Part shown: in pieces, positions 51,105 through 60,921 of the stretch
Layout of the letters: each line of letters opens with the position of its first letter
Position numbering within the stretch: position 1 is the stretch's first letter
DNA from: Iphinoe sp. HA4291-MV1
Lineage (GTDB): Bacteria; Cyanobacteriota; Cyanobacteriia; Cyanobacteriales; Nostocaceae
Direction of reading: 5' to 3'
Length of the DNA stretch: 64,000 nt
Assembly (NCBI GenBank): GCA_019359415.1
Contig: JAHHHH010000003.1
Span: 62,001-126,000 of the forward strand
Position numbers and translations under genes: made by a program
Notes under the pieces: model-generated
What the model was told of the DNA's origin: nothing
Database searches by the model: none
What the model saw: only the letters and a program-made list of their open reading frames with translations

Positions 51105-54100
51105 TTACCTAGATTGCGCTCTTGCCTGCCTTGAAGCAATGCGGCTTTCTGCTCGTTGATTGCTTTCCTCAAAAGAGGAGGTTTCAGTTTGTTCTTGTGT
51201 TAAATATTTAGCTAAAGAGTTGATAGTTGGATATTCAAACAAATTAACAATTGATAGATTTGTGTTTAAAACTTCTCGCAGTTTGGCATGAATTTGAACA
51301 AGAAGTAATGAATGACCACCAAGGTCGAAGAAATTATCATGAATGCCCACCTTTCCAACATGAAGCATCTGCTGCCAGATATTAGCAATCGTTTGCTCGA
51401 CTTCAGTTCGAGGTGGTTCATAAGTGACTTCTAATTCTGGACGATGACCATCTGGTTCTGGTAGCGCGCTGCGGTTGACTTTTCCATTCGGCGTTAGTGG
51501 TAGAGCTTTCAACATCATGAAAGTTGAGGGCACCATGTATTCCGGTAGCTTCTCTCTGAGGAATTTCTGTAGTTCATTAACACTGAGTATTTGTTTTTGC
51601 TTAGGAACAATGTAGCCTACCAAGTACTTGTTGCCAAACTCCTCTTCCCGAACTGAAACGACAGCCTGTTGCACTTGTTGATGTTGACACAGTATGGTCT
51701 CAATTTCTCTTAGCTCAATACGGAAACCCCTGACTTTGACCTGATGATCAACCCGTCCAACAAACTCAATATTGCCGTCGCGCAAATATCGAGCCTTATC
51801 ACCAGTTTTATATAAGCGCGATCCTGACACAGATGCAATGAGTCCTGTCTGTGCAAAGGGGTTGGGAATGAATCGTTCCGCTGTTAGCTCAGAACGATTT
51901 AAATAGCCGCGAGCTAAAGAAGCACCGCCAATGTATAGCTCACCTGTCACGCCAATGGGTACGGGTTGCAGTTGCTCATCAAGCAAATAAATCTGCGTAT
52001 TAGCAAGTGGACGACCAAGTGGAACTGTCTTTTCAGTATAATTAGCTTGCTTATCCTCAACCGCGAAAGTCGTAACCCCCACGGTAGCTTCTGTGGGACC
52101 GTAGTGATTGAAAATAAGGCAGTCTGGCGCACAAGCTTGAATTTGCTCAATAAGTTTCCAACTCGTGGCCTCACCACCAAGAATCAGTTGCTGACGAGGC
52201 AAAATGGACTCGGATGATTCAGATGCAAGCAAAGTGGCAAGGTGGGAGGGTACAATTTTGAGACAATCAATAAAATGTTTGTGGCAATATTTTCCTAGGG
52301 CTGTTGAGTCAGTAGCACACTCGGCAGACAACACATGCAGACACCCTCCAGTACAAAGAGAAGAAAAGATAACAGTGTTACCCAAATCTGCTGCTAGGGT
52401 GGAAACAGTAGCGAAGTTGGTTGTCGTTGAGAAATTCAACCTGTCTGTGATTCCGTTGAGGTAATTCAGCAGTTGTCGATGTTCAATTGCTACCCCTTTT
52501 GGTCTACCAGTCGAGCCAGAGGTGAACAATACGTAGACCAAATTCTCGGTTGTCACAACACTTGTGGGATTCTCATCACTGTGCTGAGCAATAATATTCC
52601 AGTCCGTGTCTAAGCAAACTATCTGCGATGCATCTGTTGGTAAAGTATCTACTAATCGCCGTTGTGTCAATAGCACTGGTACTTGGGCATCCTGTAATCG
52701 GAAGGCAAGACTCTCCTTTGGTAACGCTGGGTCAAGCGGTAAGTATGCTCCACCAGCTTTGAGGATGCCCAAAAGTCCAATAATTATTTTAGGGGATCGC
52801 TCTACGCAAAGCCCAACTAAAACTTCTGGCTTTACTCCCAGCGTTTGCAAGTAATGAGCTAGTTGATTTGCTTTGCGGTTAAGCTCAGTATAGGTCAGTT
52901 GTTGGTCTTCAAATACAACAGCAATATTGTTAGGTGTTTTTTCTACCTGTTCTTCAAAAAGCTTGTGTATACACTTGTCTAGTGGATAATCAATTTGCGT
53001 TTGGTTAAACTCAACTAGTAATTGTTGGCGATCGCTTTTGCTGAGAATTTCTAATTGACATATTTTCTCTTCTGGATTTGCAGTTGCACTAGTTAATAAA
53101 GTTTGAAGCTGTCCAGCTATCCGCTCAATAATTTCAGCCGAAAAGTAATTGACATCATGATAAAATTCTGCTATTAGGAAACTTTCGCGTTGAGTACAAG
53201 TGAGTTTTACTTTAAAAGGTTCAATACAGGTGTAATATTTGTCAAGATACAATGAAACACCACCGGCAATGAGTTGTTCTGGTAGTTGCTCAAACTCGAA
53301 ACCAATAGGAAAAGCTAGTGTATTATTATTTTCTAGTGGTTCCGGAACAAAATAATCTTGCCATTCCGACCCAGCCTCTATAGTTTGTTCAGCGAGTTCT
53401 AAAACTTCTTTGAAGTGCCGTTCTGGTGTTAAATTGCTTTTAATTGGTACCCATGTAGCAACAAGTCCTAGTAAGTTATGTAGTTCTTCATAATCCCTCC
53501 GAGCTGCAGCCATACCGATAATGAAGTCTGATTGTCCTGTCAGTCGCCAAATCAAGACTTGCCAACAGGCTAGTAAGACGACAGCAGTGGAAGTATTATA
53601 CTTTTGGGCTAAAGTTTCAATTTTGGCTGTTAATTCGGGAGCTATTACTAATTGGGTACAGTCTATCTCAAATCCTGATTTTTTTAAAGTCTTATTCTCA
53701 AAAGGTAACTTTAACTTAGCTAAGGAAGATAGTTTCTGCTGACACCAATATTCATTAGCAGTCTTTGCATCCTCGTCTGCAAGTAATTGATTTTGCCATT
53801 CTGAGAATTGAAAGTATTGCACAACTTCATTACACAATTCCTTTCTTTCTAGGCAATCAGAATATGAATTACTAATTTCATTAACTAGATTCTTAATTGT
53901 CCGGGTATCAGCACAAAGTGCAGGCAAGCAAACAAGCAGAATATGCTTATTGGACGACAGTTTCAGTAAAGACAAACGCAATATTGGACCTTGCTCGAAG
54001 TCAAAATATTGGTGTCTCGCCTCCTGAAAAAGCTCCTCGATTTTAGATGACTGTTCCGAAGTATGACAGTTACTTAAATCAATATCTTGCCATAAAAGAA

Positions 54101-54341
54101 AGCTACTATCAGAAACAACCATAACGGGAATCTTTACACCAGGCAAGCGACAAAAATTTGTCCGAAGAATTTCATGTCGATTAACGATTTGCTGTATGGC
54201 TGCTTTTAAGACCTCTGGTTGGAGATTACCTTCTATAATAAGCGTACATTGAGTCAGGTAAGCAGAACTATCTTGCTGCAATAACCAAAGACGTTTCTGA
54301 TGAGGAGACAGCCGAAAGCCATTCAGAGTTTCAGTTAACAT
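51105..54341 (-). CDS. NRPS module C*-A(Asp)-PCP
   Basis: A 1078-residue NRPS. Its N-terminal condensation-fold domain (8-430) lacks HHxxxDG; the site reads CLPALCAD. The A domain (450-960) has FTSGSTGRPKG and an unusual core (TLAADLGNT) with specificity residues D L T K I G H V G K, a textbook aspartate code (DLTKxGHxGK). PCP: FFDLGGHSLLLVQ near 1010. The C-terminal tail is Arg-rich (ESRIASRQARAQSR). The start overlaps by seven bases the preceding NRPS, whose last domain is a SyrP-like oxygenase, the family that beta-hydroxylates carrier-bound aspartate. I therefore predict beta-hydroxy-aspartate. Confidence 0.94.
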   Translation of the reverse strand: MLTETLNGFRLSPHQKRLWLLQQDSSAYLTQCTLIIEGNLQPEVLKAAIQQIVNRHEILRTNFCRLPGVKIPVMVVSDSSFLLWQDIDLSNCHTSEQSSKIEELFQEARHQYFDFEQGPILRLSLLKLSSNKHILLVCLPALCADTRTIKNLVNEISNSYSDCLERKELCNEVVQYFQFSEWQNQLLADEDAKTANEYWCQQKLSSLAKLKLPFENKTLKKSGFEIDCTQLVIAPELTAKIETLAQKYNTSTAVVLLACWQVLIWRLTGQSDFIIGMAAARRDYEELHNLLGLVATWVPIKSNLTPERHFKEVLELAEQTIEAGSEWQDYFVPEPLENNNTLAFPIGFEFEQLPEQLIAGGVSLYLDKYYTCIEPFKVKLTCTQRESFLIAEFYHDVNYFSAEIIERIAGQLQTLLTSATANPEEKICQLEILSKSDRQQLLVEFNQTQIDYPLDKCIHKLFEEQVEKTPNNIAVVFEDQQLTYTELNRKANQLAHYLQTLGVKPEVLVGLCVERSPKIIIGLLGILKAGGAYLPLDPALPKESLAFRLQDAQVPVLLTQRRLVDTLPTDASQIVCLDTDWNIIAQHSDENPTSVVTTENLVYVLFTSGSTGRPKGVAIEHRQLLNYLNGITDRLNFSTTTNFATVSTLAADLGNTVIFSSLCTGGCLHVLSAECATDSTALGKYCHKHFIDCLKIVPSHLATLLASESSESILPRQQLILGGEATSWKLIEQIQACAPDCLIFNHYGPTEATVGVTTFAVEDKQANYTEKTVPLGRPLANTQIYLLDEQLQPVPIGVTGELYIGGASLARGYLNRSELTAERFIPNPFAQTGLIASVSGSRLYKTGDKARYLRDGNIEFVGRVDHQVKVRGFRIELREIETILCQHQQVQQAVVSVREEEFGNKYLVGYIVPKQKQILSVNELQKFLREKLPEYMVPSTFMMLKALPLTPNGKVNRSALPEPDGHRPELEVTYEPPRTEVEQTIANIWQQMLHVGKVGIHDNFFDLGGHSLLLVQIHAKLREVLNTNLSIVNLFEYPTINSLAKYLTQEQTETSSFEESNQRAESRIASRQARAQSR

Positions 54342-57300
54342 TTACTTCCTCCTTTAATCCTTTGGCTTGCAATAGCAATATCTTTGCTTTGAATCATTTC
54401 TCCCATTGCTACCACAATTTTGCGTTGCCCTTCATAGGGGTAGCGTCCGTGTGCAGCAAGCATATTATCTAGCATCAAAATGTCTCCTGACTGCCAAGGA
54501 AAGCTTGTCTTCGACTGCTGATACACTTCGTTAATTTCTGAAATAACTGAGTCTTCTATAGGAGTTTCGTCTCCATAATAAACATTACGTGGTAACTTTT
54601 TCTCTCCAAATAAAGACAACAGAGACTCTCGAACTTCTGCATCTAAATACGCTATGTGGTGTAACTGTATCTGATTGAAAAATACCTTGTCACCAGTTTT
54701 AGGATGTACTGCTACTACTGGACGAACTTGACGAGTCACTAGACTATTATTATCATACCATTCAAATTCAATTCCAGCCTGACAGCAATAATTTTCTACA
54801 ATATATTTGTCATTTGTGTGAAAGAAATCTTGCCATCTGACATCTAGACCATTCGTATAATTACGAACGTACATGAATTGTTTTTCAGCTAATAGTTCTC
54901 GTAGTTTGGGATTGAGGAGTTGATAAGCTTTTCGACAGTCTATAATCGGCGTTTCTCCACCTTGTTCGGCTGATTGTACGCAGAAGAACCAAATTTTTAA
55001 AGGAAACTGATGCAAGTGGGAGCTTTCATTATGAAAGAGGATGGCTTTGTCAGGTGGGTAAGGAGTAGAACCATAAACTTTACCACTCTCTGCTGCACGA
55101 GGTAAATCGCCATAATCACCAAACAAGTCTGGGTAAATTGCCTGGGCAACACTTTCAAATTCCGAGACAGAATCTACATGAAAACCTCGAAATAAAATAG
55201 CACCATGTTTTAATAATTGTCTTTCGAGTAATTCCCGGTTAGTTTTAGCCCAAACTACTAAATCAATCTCGTCAGCATCAGGCTGAATCACTAGAGCAAA
55301 TGTTTGCTCCGGTTGGAGATAATCGGTTTTGATCAATCTTTCTTGTGATAAGCTGACAGCTTTGGGAGCGACACTGATAAACTTTTCCCGATTGAATGCT
55401 TTGCGCTCTGTTTTTTGCATGGCTTGTTGCTTTCTTTCAGCTTCCGTGAGTATTTCTAAGTTACTGATCCGTGCATCAGGTTGGGACACAATGCTGTTGA
55501 GTAGCGTCTGGAAGTGACCTGTCATGCAAGTGATGATGGTGGCATCAAATAAATCAGCATTGTACTGCCACTTGCCCTCGATTCCGAACTTTGTTTCTGT
55601 CAGAAATAGCGCTAAATCAAACCTTGCTATTTTGTTTTCAACTTCTAGTAGGCTTAAGGTCAGTCCTGGCAATTCCAATGTTGGCATAGGAGCATTCTGG
55701 AGGACAAACAACACCTGAAATAATGGTGTTGTATTGCTCAAATTCCGCTCAGGTTGCAAAGCCTTCACTAATTTATCAAAGGGCAAATCCTGATGAGCAT
55801 AGGCTCCTAATGCTACAGAGCGCACTCGTTTGAGCAACTCCCGAAAGCTGGGATTACCACCAAGGTGAGTGCGTAAGACAAGCAGGTTGACAAAAAAACC
55901 AATTAATGGCTCAGTTTCAGCGCGGTTACGATTAGCAACATCAGTGCCAACAACGATGTCATCTTGATTGGTATAGCGTTGTAGCAAGACCTGAAAACCA
56001 GCCAGCAGGGTCATAAATAAGGTGACACCTTCTTGACGCGAGAGCGCTTGCAGTCCTTGAGACGTGTTAGAGAGAATGAGGAAAGATTGAGTAGCGCCCC
56101 TGTTGGTTTTAACCACTGTGCGTGGACGAGTTGTGGGTAATTGCAGTACAGGGAGATTGTTTCCTAATTGCTGCTTCCAGTAAGCGAGTTGAGCTTCAAG
56201 TACTGCTCCTTGTAACTGCTGTCGTTGCCATACGGCAAAGTCTGCGTACTGTATGGGTAATTCTGGAAATGGAGAAGGCTTTTCAGCACAGAAAGCTTCA
56301 TAAAGTGCTGCCAATTCACGAATAAACACACCCATTGTCCAGCCATCTGAGACAATATGGTGGATTGTGAACAATACTATATGCTCCTGATCACTAACGC
56401 GCACTATAGTACATCGCAGTAATGGACCTTGGGCTAAGTCAAAGGTGCGTTGGGATTCTTCGTCAATCAGTTGTTGAACAAGAGGTTTCTGTTCAGCCTC
56501 TGGCAACCCTCTCAAGTCCACTACTGGTAATTTCAAGGTTATAGTTGAGGCGATCGCCTGAAATGGTTGCCCATTTAGGACAGGGAAAGTAGTCCGCAAG
56601 ACTTCGTGACGCTGCACAATTTCACATAAGCTCTCCTCTAGTGCAGCTAAATTCAACAAACCAACAAGTTGTACAGCAACTGGTATGTTGTATGTAGCAC
56701 TACCTGGTTGCAGTTGCTCCAGTAACCACAATCTCTCTTGGGCAAAAGACAGCGGTATATTTTCGTCTCGCGAGACACGCTTGATAGGAGGAGTTTGCTG
56801 TCCCAATTTCACCTCTATTGCTTGTTGTATAGCTTTTGTGAGTCCAGCCACTGTCGGTGACTCAAACAAGCGACGTAGCGATAGCTCTACTTCAAAAGTT
56901 TTCCAGATCCGCGAGATGACTTGGGTAGCTAATAAAGAATGTCCGCCTAACTCAAAGAAATTGTCGTCAATACCTAAGAGTTCAATACCAAGAACTTGAA
57001 TCCAAATTCCAGCTACCACTTCCTCTACTGGATTGCGAGGTGCGACAAAAGCTTCTTTGAGAAAAAATCTGGTGGTGTCAAGTGCTTTTAAGGCACGGCG
57101 ATCTACCTTGCCGTTGGGTGTCAGTGGCAGCGCTTCTAGCATCACAAAGGCTGATGGCACCATATAACTTGGGAGCTTTGACTCCAAAAAATGACGTAGC
57201 TCAGTAACTGTTACAGTCTGCTCTGGGTGCAGGACTACGTAAGCTATCAAACATTTAGAAGCAAGTTCATCCTCAAAAGCCACAACTATATTTTCCCGCA

Positions 57301-59965
57301 CCATTGGGTGTTGGCTGATGACTGCTTCCATTTCTCCCAGTTCAATGCGGAAACCGCGTAGCTTCACTTGATGGTCGATACGCCCCAGAAATTCGAGATT
57401 GCCATTGGCTTGGTAGCGAACCAAGTCCCCTGTTTTGTAAAGACGCGCTCCTTGCTCATTGTGGAAGGGGTTGGGGATAAACTTCTGTGCCGTGAGTTCT
57501 GGTTGGTTAAGATAACCACGAGCAAGTCCGACACCGCCAATGTGCAATTCCCCAGGAACCCCTACAGGAACAGGTTGTTGGTGTGAGTCAAGGATATAAA
57601 ATTGCGTGTTGGCAATTGGTCGCCCAATTGATATGATATTGTCTCTTTCTTTTTGGTCTGGATTGCTTTCTATCATTCGGACAGATGACCAAATGGTAGT
57701 TTCGGTCGGACCGTATAAATTCCATACTTGGGTACCACGTTCGAGCAACTGATTAGCAAGGGAGCGATCGAGAGCTTCACCACCGCAAAGAATTTTCAAT
57801 TGCCGATTGTCCTGCCAGCCAGCAGATAGCAATAGTCGCCAGCTGGCTGGTGTGGCTTGCATAATTGTGGTATTTAACAAAGTCAACCGTTCTAGCAGTT
57901 TGGTTCCGTCAACAGCGATTTCACGACTGACTAATACCAAACGAGCACCTACAATCAGTGGTAGATATAATTCTAGTGCTGCGATATCAAACGACAATGT
58001 AGTGACTGATAATAAAATATCTTCTTTAGTCAACTTCAAATTCTGGCGCATGGCACTTAAAAAGTTAACTAAAGCACCATGACTAATTTGTACTCCTTTG
58101 GGCTTACCTGTTGAGCCGGAGGTGTAAATTACATAGGCTAAATCTTTAGTAGTTGCCTCGTTGATAGAATAGCTATTGCTTTGTTCGACAATTTCCTGCC
58201 AGTCTGTATCAAGGCACACTACCTTTGCTTTATGTTCCGGTAAAGCTGCTACCAACTTCTTTTGAGTAAGCAGGACTGATACTTTGGCATCTTCTAGCAT
58301 GAATGCTAAGCGCTCGTGCGGATATGCTGGGTCAAGCGGCACATAAGCTCCACCGGCTTTAAGGATGCCCAATACTCCGATGACCATATCGAGCGATCGC
58401 TCTGTGCAGATTCCCATCAGAACCAGAGGTTCAACTCCCACTTTTTGCAGGTAGCGTGCTAGTTGATTTGCTTGTCTATTCAGTTCCCGGTAAGTCAGTT
58501 GCTCTTCTTCAAATACTACTGCCACAGCGTCTGGAGTGAGTTCTACCTGTGCTTCAAACAATTGATGAATGCACTGGTCTTGAGGATAGTCAACCTGCGT
58601 GTTATTCCACTCCACCAGCAGTTGGTGACGCTCTGGCGAAGTAAGTAACGACAAGTTTATGAGGCGCTGCTGTGGATTTGCAACCATGCTTAACAACAAA
58701 GCCTGGAGATGCCCTAGCATCCGAGTTATCGTGCCTGTGTCGAAGCGGTGGCAATCATAAAAAATCTCTAGCGATAACTCAGAATCCGCTTTTACTGAGA
58801 CAGTGAGGGGATAATGGGGGTGTATAGAAGTATCAATATTGGATATTTTAATGTTGCCGACTTGCTGTTGTTTTAAAAAATTTATTGAGTAGTTCTGAAA
58901 ATTTAATATACTCTCAAATAATGGCTGTCCAGCTGGCAAATCACTCCACTTCTGAACCTCTACTAATGGGCTGTACTCGTACTGACGTGTCTCATTTTGC
59001 TGTGCTTGAAGCTGCTTTAGCCAAAGTAGGAGAGATTCTTCCAGATTTACATACACTCGCACTGGTAGAGTATTAATAAACACTCCCACCATTGACTCAG
59101 TTCCTGCTAAAGTGGGCGAGCGACCAGATACAACGCCTCCAAAGATGACATCTTTCTCGCCACTATAACGACTCAAAAGAATAGCCCAAGCCCCCTGTAT
59201 CAATGTATTTAGCGTCAACTGTTGCTGGCGAGCCAGAGATTGCAATGCTGCTGTTTCTGTTGTTGATAACTCAAGCAACTGTTTATCATATTTGTTGTCT
59301 TGATTGAGTAAGTGACTAGGCGTTTGGTCTACCTTAAAAGGAGTGACTTCAGTAAAGCCCTTCAGCCGCTGTTGCCAAAACGTTTTGTTTTGAGACGAGT
59401 CTTGCTGTTGCAGCCAAGCTATGTAATCCCGGTAAGGACGGGGGCGCTCTCGGTCTAAGTTCTGATCTTGGTTGAATGCTTTGTAAAAGGCGAAGATTTC
59501 ATCAAGAAGTCGGGACGAAGACCACCCATCCAGCAGCAAGTGGTGATGGCTCCATATAAATTGGTAGTCGTTTTCGGCTAACTGGACCAGAGTTAAGCGC
59601 ATCAGTGGCGCTTGAGACAGTTCAAAGCCTCGATCCCGGTCCGTCTTGAGAAAAGCCTCCAGTTGCTCTTGTTGTTCAACGCTTGCCAACCCACGCCAAT
59701 CTTGCTGCTCCCAGGACAGCTTTACTTGCTTATGCACCAACTGAGCAGGCTCTTTAAGACCTTCCCAAACAAAGGTGGTACGCAAAATTGGGTGACGCTC
59801 TATAATTTGCTGCCAAGCCTGTTGAAATGCTGAAACATTGAAGTCTCCAGCAATTGTACAACTAAGCTGCTCGCAATAGACTCCTGAGTGTGGGGCATAA
59901 AGAGTATGGAAGAGTATGCCCTGTTGCATGGGTGAAAGCGGATAGAAATCTTCAATGTTTTTCAT
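54335..59965 (-). CDS. NRPS C-A(Gly)-PCP-C fused to SyrP/TauD oxygenase
   Basis: A 1876-residue hybrid. First C domain 1-430 (LSPMQQGILFHTL and HHHLLLDGW, the style of domains that accept a D-configured donor or of dual domains), A domain 460-950 with code D I L Q L G L I W K (glycine), PCP with FFELGGHSLLATQ near 1006, second C domain 1060-1490 (HHIVSDGW intact), and after a short linker an Fe(II)/2OG oxygenase 1530-1860: LFHNESSHLHQFP (HNE triad near 1645), QGGETPIIDCRK, NMLAAHGRYPYEGQRK with distal His and Arg. The oxygenase part equals the free gene at 38368. Starts 21 bases after the methyltransferase gene. Confidence 0.94.
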   Translation of the reverse strand: MKNIEDFYPLSPMQQGILFHTLYAPHSGVYCEQLSCTIAGDFNVSAFQQAWQQIIERHPILRTTFVWEGLKEPAQLVHKQVKLSWEQQDWRGLASVEQQEQLEAFLKTDRDRGFELSQAPLMRLTLVQLAENDYQFIWSHHHLLLDGWSSSRLLDEIFAFYKAFNQDQNLDRERPRPYRDYIAWLQQQDSSQNKTFWQQRLKGFTEVTPFKVDQTPSHLLNQDNKYDKQLLELSTTETAALQSLARQQQLTLNTLIQGAWAILLSRYSGEKDVIFGGVVSGRSPTLAGTESMVGVFINTLPVRVYVNLEESLLLWLKQLQAQQNETRQYEYSPLVEVQKWSDLPAGQPLFESILNFQNYSINFLKQQQVGNIKISNIDTSIHPHYPLTVSVKADSELSLEIFYDCHRFDTGTITRMLGHLQALLLSMVANPQQRLINLSLLTSPERHQLLVEWNNTQVDYPQDQCIHQLFEAQVELTPDAVAVVFEEEQLTYRELNRQANQLARYLQKVGVEPLVLMGICTERSLDMVIGVLGILKAGGAYVPLDPAYPHERLAFMLEDAKVSVLLTQKKLVAALPEHKAKVVCLDTDWQEIVEQSNSYSINEATTKDLAYVIYTSGSTGKPKGVQISHGALVNFLSAMRQNLKLTKEDILLSVTTLSFDIAALELYLPLIVGARLVLVSREIAVDGTKLLERLTLLNTTIMQATPASWRLLLSAGWQDNRQLKILCGGEALDRSLANQLLERGTQVWNLYGPTETTIWSSVRMIESNPDQKERDNIISIGRPIANTQFYILDSHQQPVPVGVPGELHIGGVGLARGYLNQPELTAQKFIPNPFHNEQGARLYKTGDLVRYQANGNLEFLGRIDHQVKLRGFRIELGEMEAVISQHPMVRENIVVAFEDELASKCLIAYVVLHPEQTVTVTELRHFLESKLPSYMVPSAFVMLEALPLTPNGKVDRRALKALDTTRFFLKEAFVAPRNPVEEVVAGIWIQVLGIELLGIDDNFFELGGHSLLATQVISRIWKTFEVELSLRRLFESPTVAGLTKAIQQAIEVKLGQQTPPIKRVSRDENIPLSFAQERLWLLEQLQPGSATYNIPVAVQLVGLLNLAALEESLCEIVQRHEVLRTTFPVLNGQPFQAIASTITLKLPVVDLRGLPEAEQKPLVQQLIDEESQRTFDLAQGPLLRCTIVRVSDQEHIVLFTIHHIVSDGWTMGVFIRELAALYEAFCAEKPSPFPELPIQYADFAVWQRQQLQGAVLEAQLAYWKQQLGNNLPVLQLPTTRPRTVVKTNRGATQSFLILSNTSQGLQALSRQEGVTLFMTLLAGFQVLLQRYTNQDDIVVGTDVANRNRAETEPLIGFFVNLLVLRTHLGGNPSFRELLKRVRSVALGAYAHQDLPFDKLVKALQPERNLSNTTPLFQVLFVLQNAPMPTLELPGLTLSLLEVENKIARFDLALFLTETKFGIEGKWQYNADLFDATIITCMTGHFQTLLNSIVSQPDARISNLEILTEAERKQQAMQKTERKAFNREKFISVAPKAVSLSQERLIKTDYLQPEQTFALVIQPDADEIDLVVWAKTNRELLERQLLKHGAILFRGFHVDSVSEFESVAQAIYPDLFGDYGDLPRAAESGKVYGSTPYPPDKAILFHNESSHLHQFPLKIWFFCVQSAEQGGETPIIDCRKAYQLLNPKLRELLAEKQFMYVRNYTNGLDVRWQDFFHTNDKYIVENYCCQAGIEFEWYDNNSLVTRQVRPVVAVHPKTGDKVFFNQIQLHHIAYLDAEVRESLLSLFGEKKLPRNVYYGDETPIEDSVISEINEVYQQSKTSFPWQSGDILMLDNMLAAHGRYPYEGQRKIVVAMGEMIQSKDIAIASQRIKGGSKC

Positions 59966-59986
59966 TGCCCTGCATAACCTTCAGCT

Positions 59987-60895
59987 TTATAGATGGCTGT
60001 CAGAATAGCGATTACTTAATAATCGCGTTGGGTCATCGATAGTGGGGAACTCTAACTCTAGCTCCTCCATGGACTTAATACCAATCTCCTTCAACCACTC
60101 TGGTCTTAGCACGTTGTTTTCAACCACATTGCCTGGTCCTGTATTGTCTCCTTTATAAATAAAAACTTGATTGCGATAAAAGTGTATAGCAACAATATGC
60201 TTATCAAAATAATTAGGAGAATATCCTGGATGAAGAAACTCTTGGTGGCTCAGGCAATCAACCAATCTTTTAAAAAAATTTATCATTGTTCTGGAGTCGT
60301 ATAAATCCAGGCTGCCTCCATACCGCGCCCAATGGGGAAGAACGCTATCACTACAAAAATTCGACCAATTATCATAACTGGGTATATAAGAAGTATGAGT
60401 ATCTTCTACGACATAAATACCGCCGTCATTCAGTTCTGGAAAAAGGATTTGAAATGTTTTAATCACATGCTCGTTTTGATGACTGCCATCATCAATGATA
60501 ATGTCTAGTTTACCAGTTTCCGCCACAACTTTTTCTAAAAAATTTTCATCATCTTGACTATCCTGAAATATTTTAATACGGTCTGATTCCAAAGCTTTTT
60601 TATCTACAATATCTATACCGTAAATCATACTGTTAGGAAAATAAGTCTTCCACATCCTTAAAGAATCACCTCCAGACAAAGGGTCATCATAGCCGCCAAC
60701 ACCAATTTCCAAAATCTTCAATTTTTTAGTTCTTAAAGGAGCAAAGTGCTGTTGGTAACGCTGACCATACATATTAGGATTCCATTTGCTGTTATAAAGA
60801 GGCAGCAATTTCCTTAAATCTTTGCGGTAGATGAATGACTTGAGTTGATGAGGTAAATTTTTAAAAAATGTCTGACAATAGCTGTCTAACTTCAT
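59987..60895 (-). CDS. MycE/TylE-like class I methyltransferase
   Basis: A 302-residue SAM-dependent methyltransferase. The SAM loop ILEIGVGGYDDPLSGG, the following SLRMWKTYFPNS, GIDIVDK and the metal-binding-like IIIDDGSHQNEHV are those of the macrolide-sugar O-methyltransferases (MycE, demethylmacrocin methyltransferase) and of their relatives in cyanobacterial clusters. Those enzymes need Mg and methylate vicinal hydroxyls of sugars. No glycosyltransferase or deoxysugar gene is visible, so the target may be a hydroxyl on the ketide-peptide, or the sugar genes may lie beyond the right edge. It sits 26 bases after the upstream PKS and 21 bases before the first NRPS. Confidence 0.85.
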   Translation of the reverse strand: MKLDSYCQTFFKNLPHQLKSFIYRKDLRKLLPLYNSKWNPNMYGQRYQQHFAPLRTKKLKILEIGVGGYDDPLSGGDSLRMWKTYFPNSMIYGIDIVDKKALESDRIKIFQDSQDDENFLEKVVAETGKLDIIIDDGSHQNEHVIKTFQILFPELNDGGIYVVEDTHTSYIPSYDNWSNFCSDSVLPHWARYGGSLDLYDSRTMINFFKRLVDCLSHQEFLHPGYSPNYFDKHIVAIHFYRNQVFIYKGDNTGPGNVVENNVLRPEWLKEIGIKSMEELELEFPTIDDPTRLLSNRYSDSHL

Positions 60896-60921
60896 TGGTA
60901 ATAATCCTCTAAAGATAGTTC

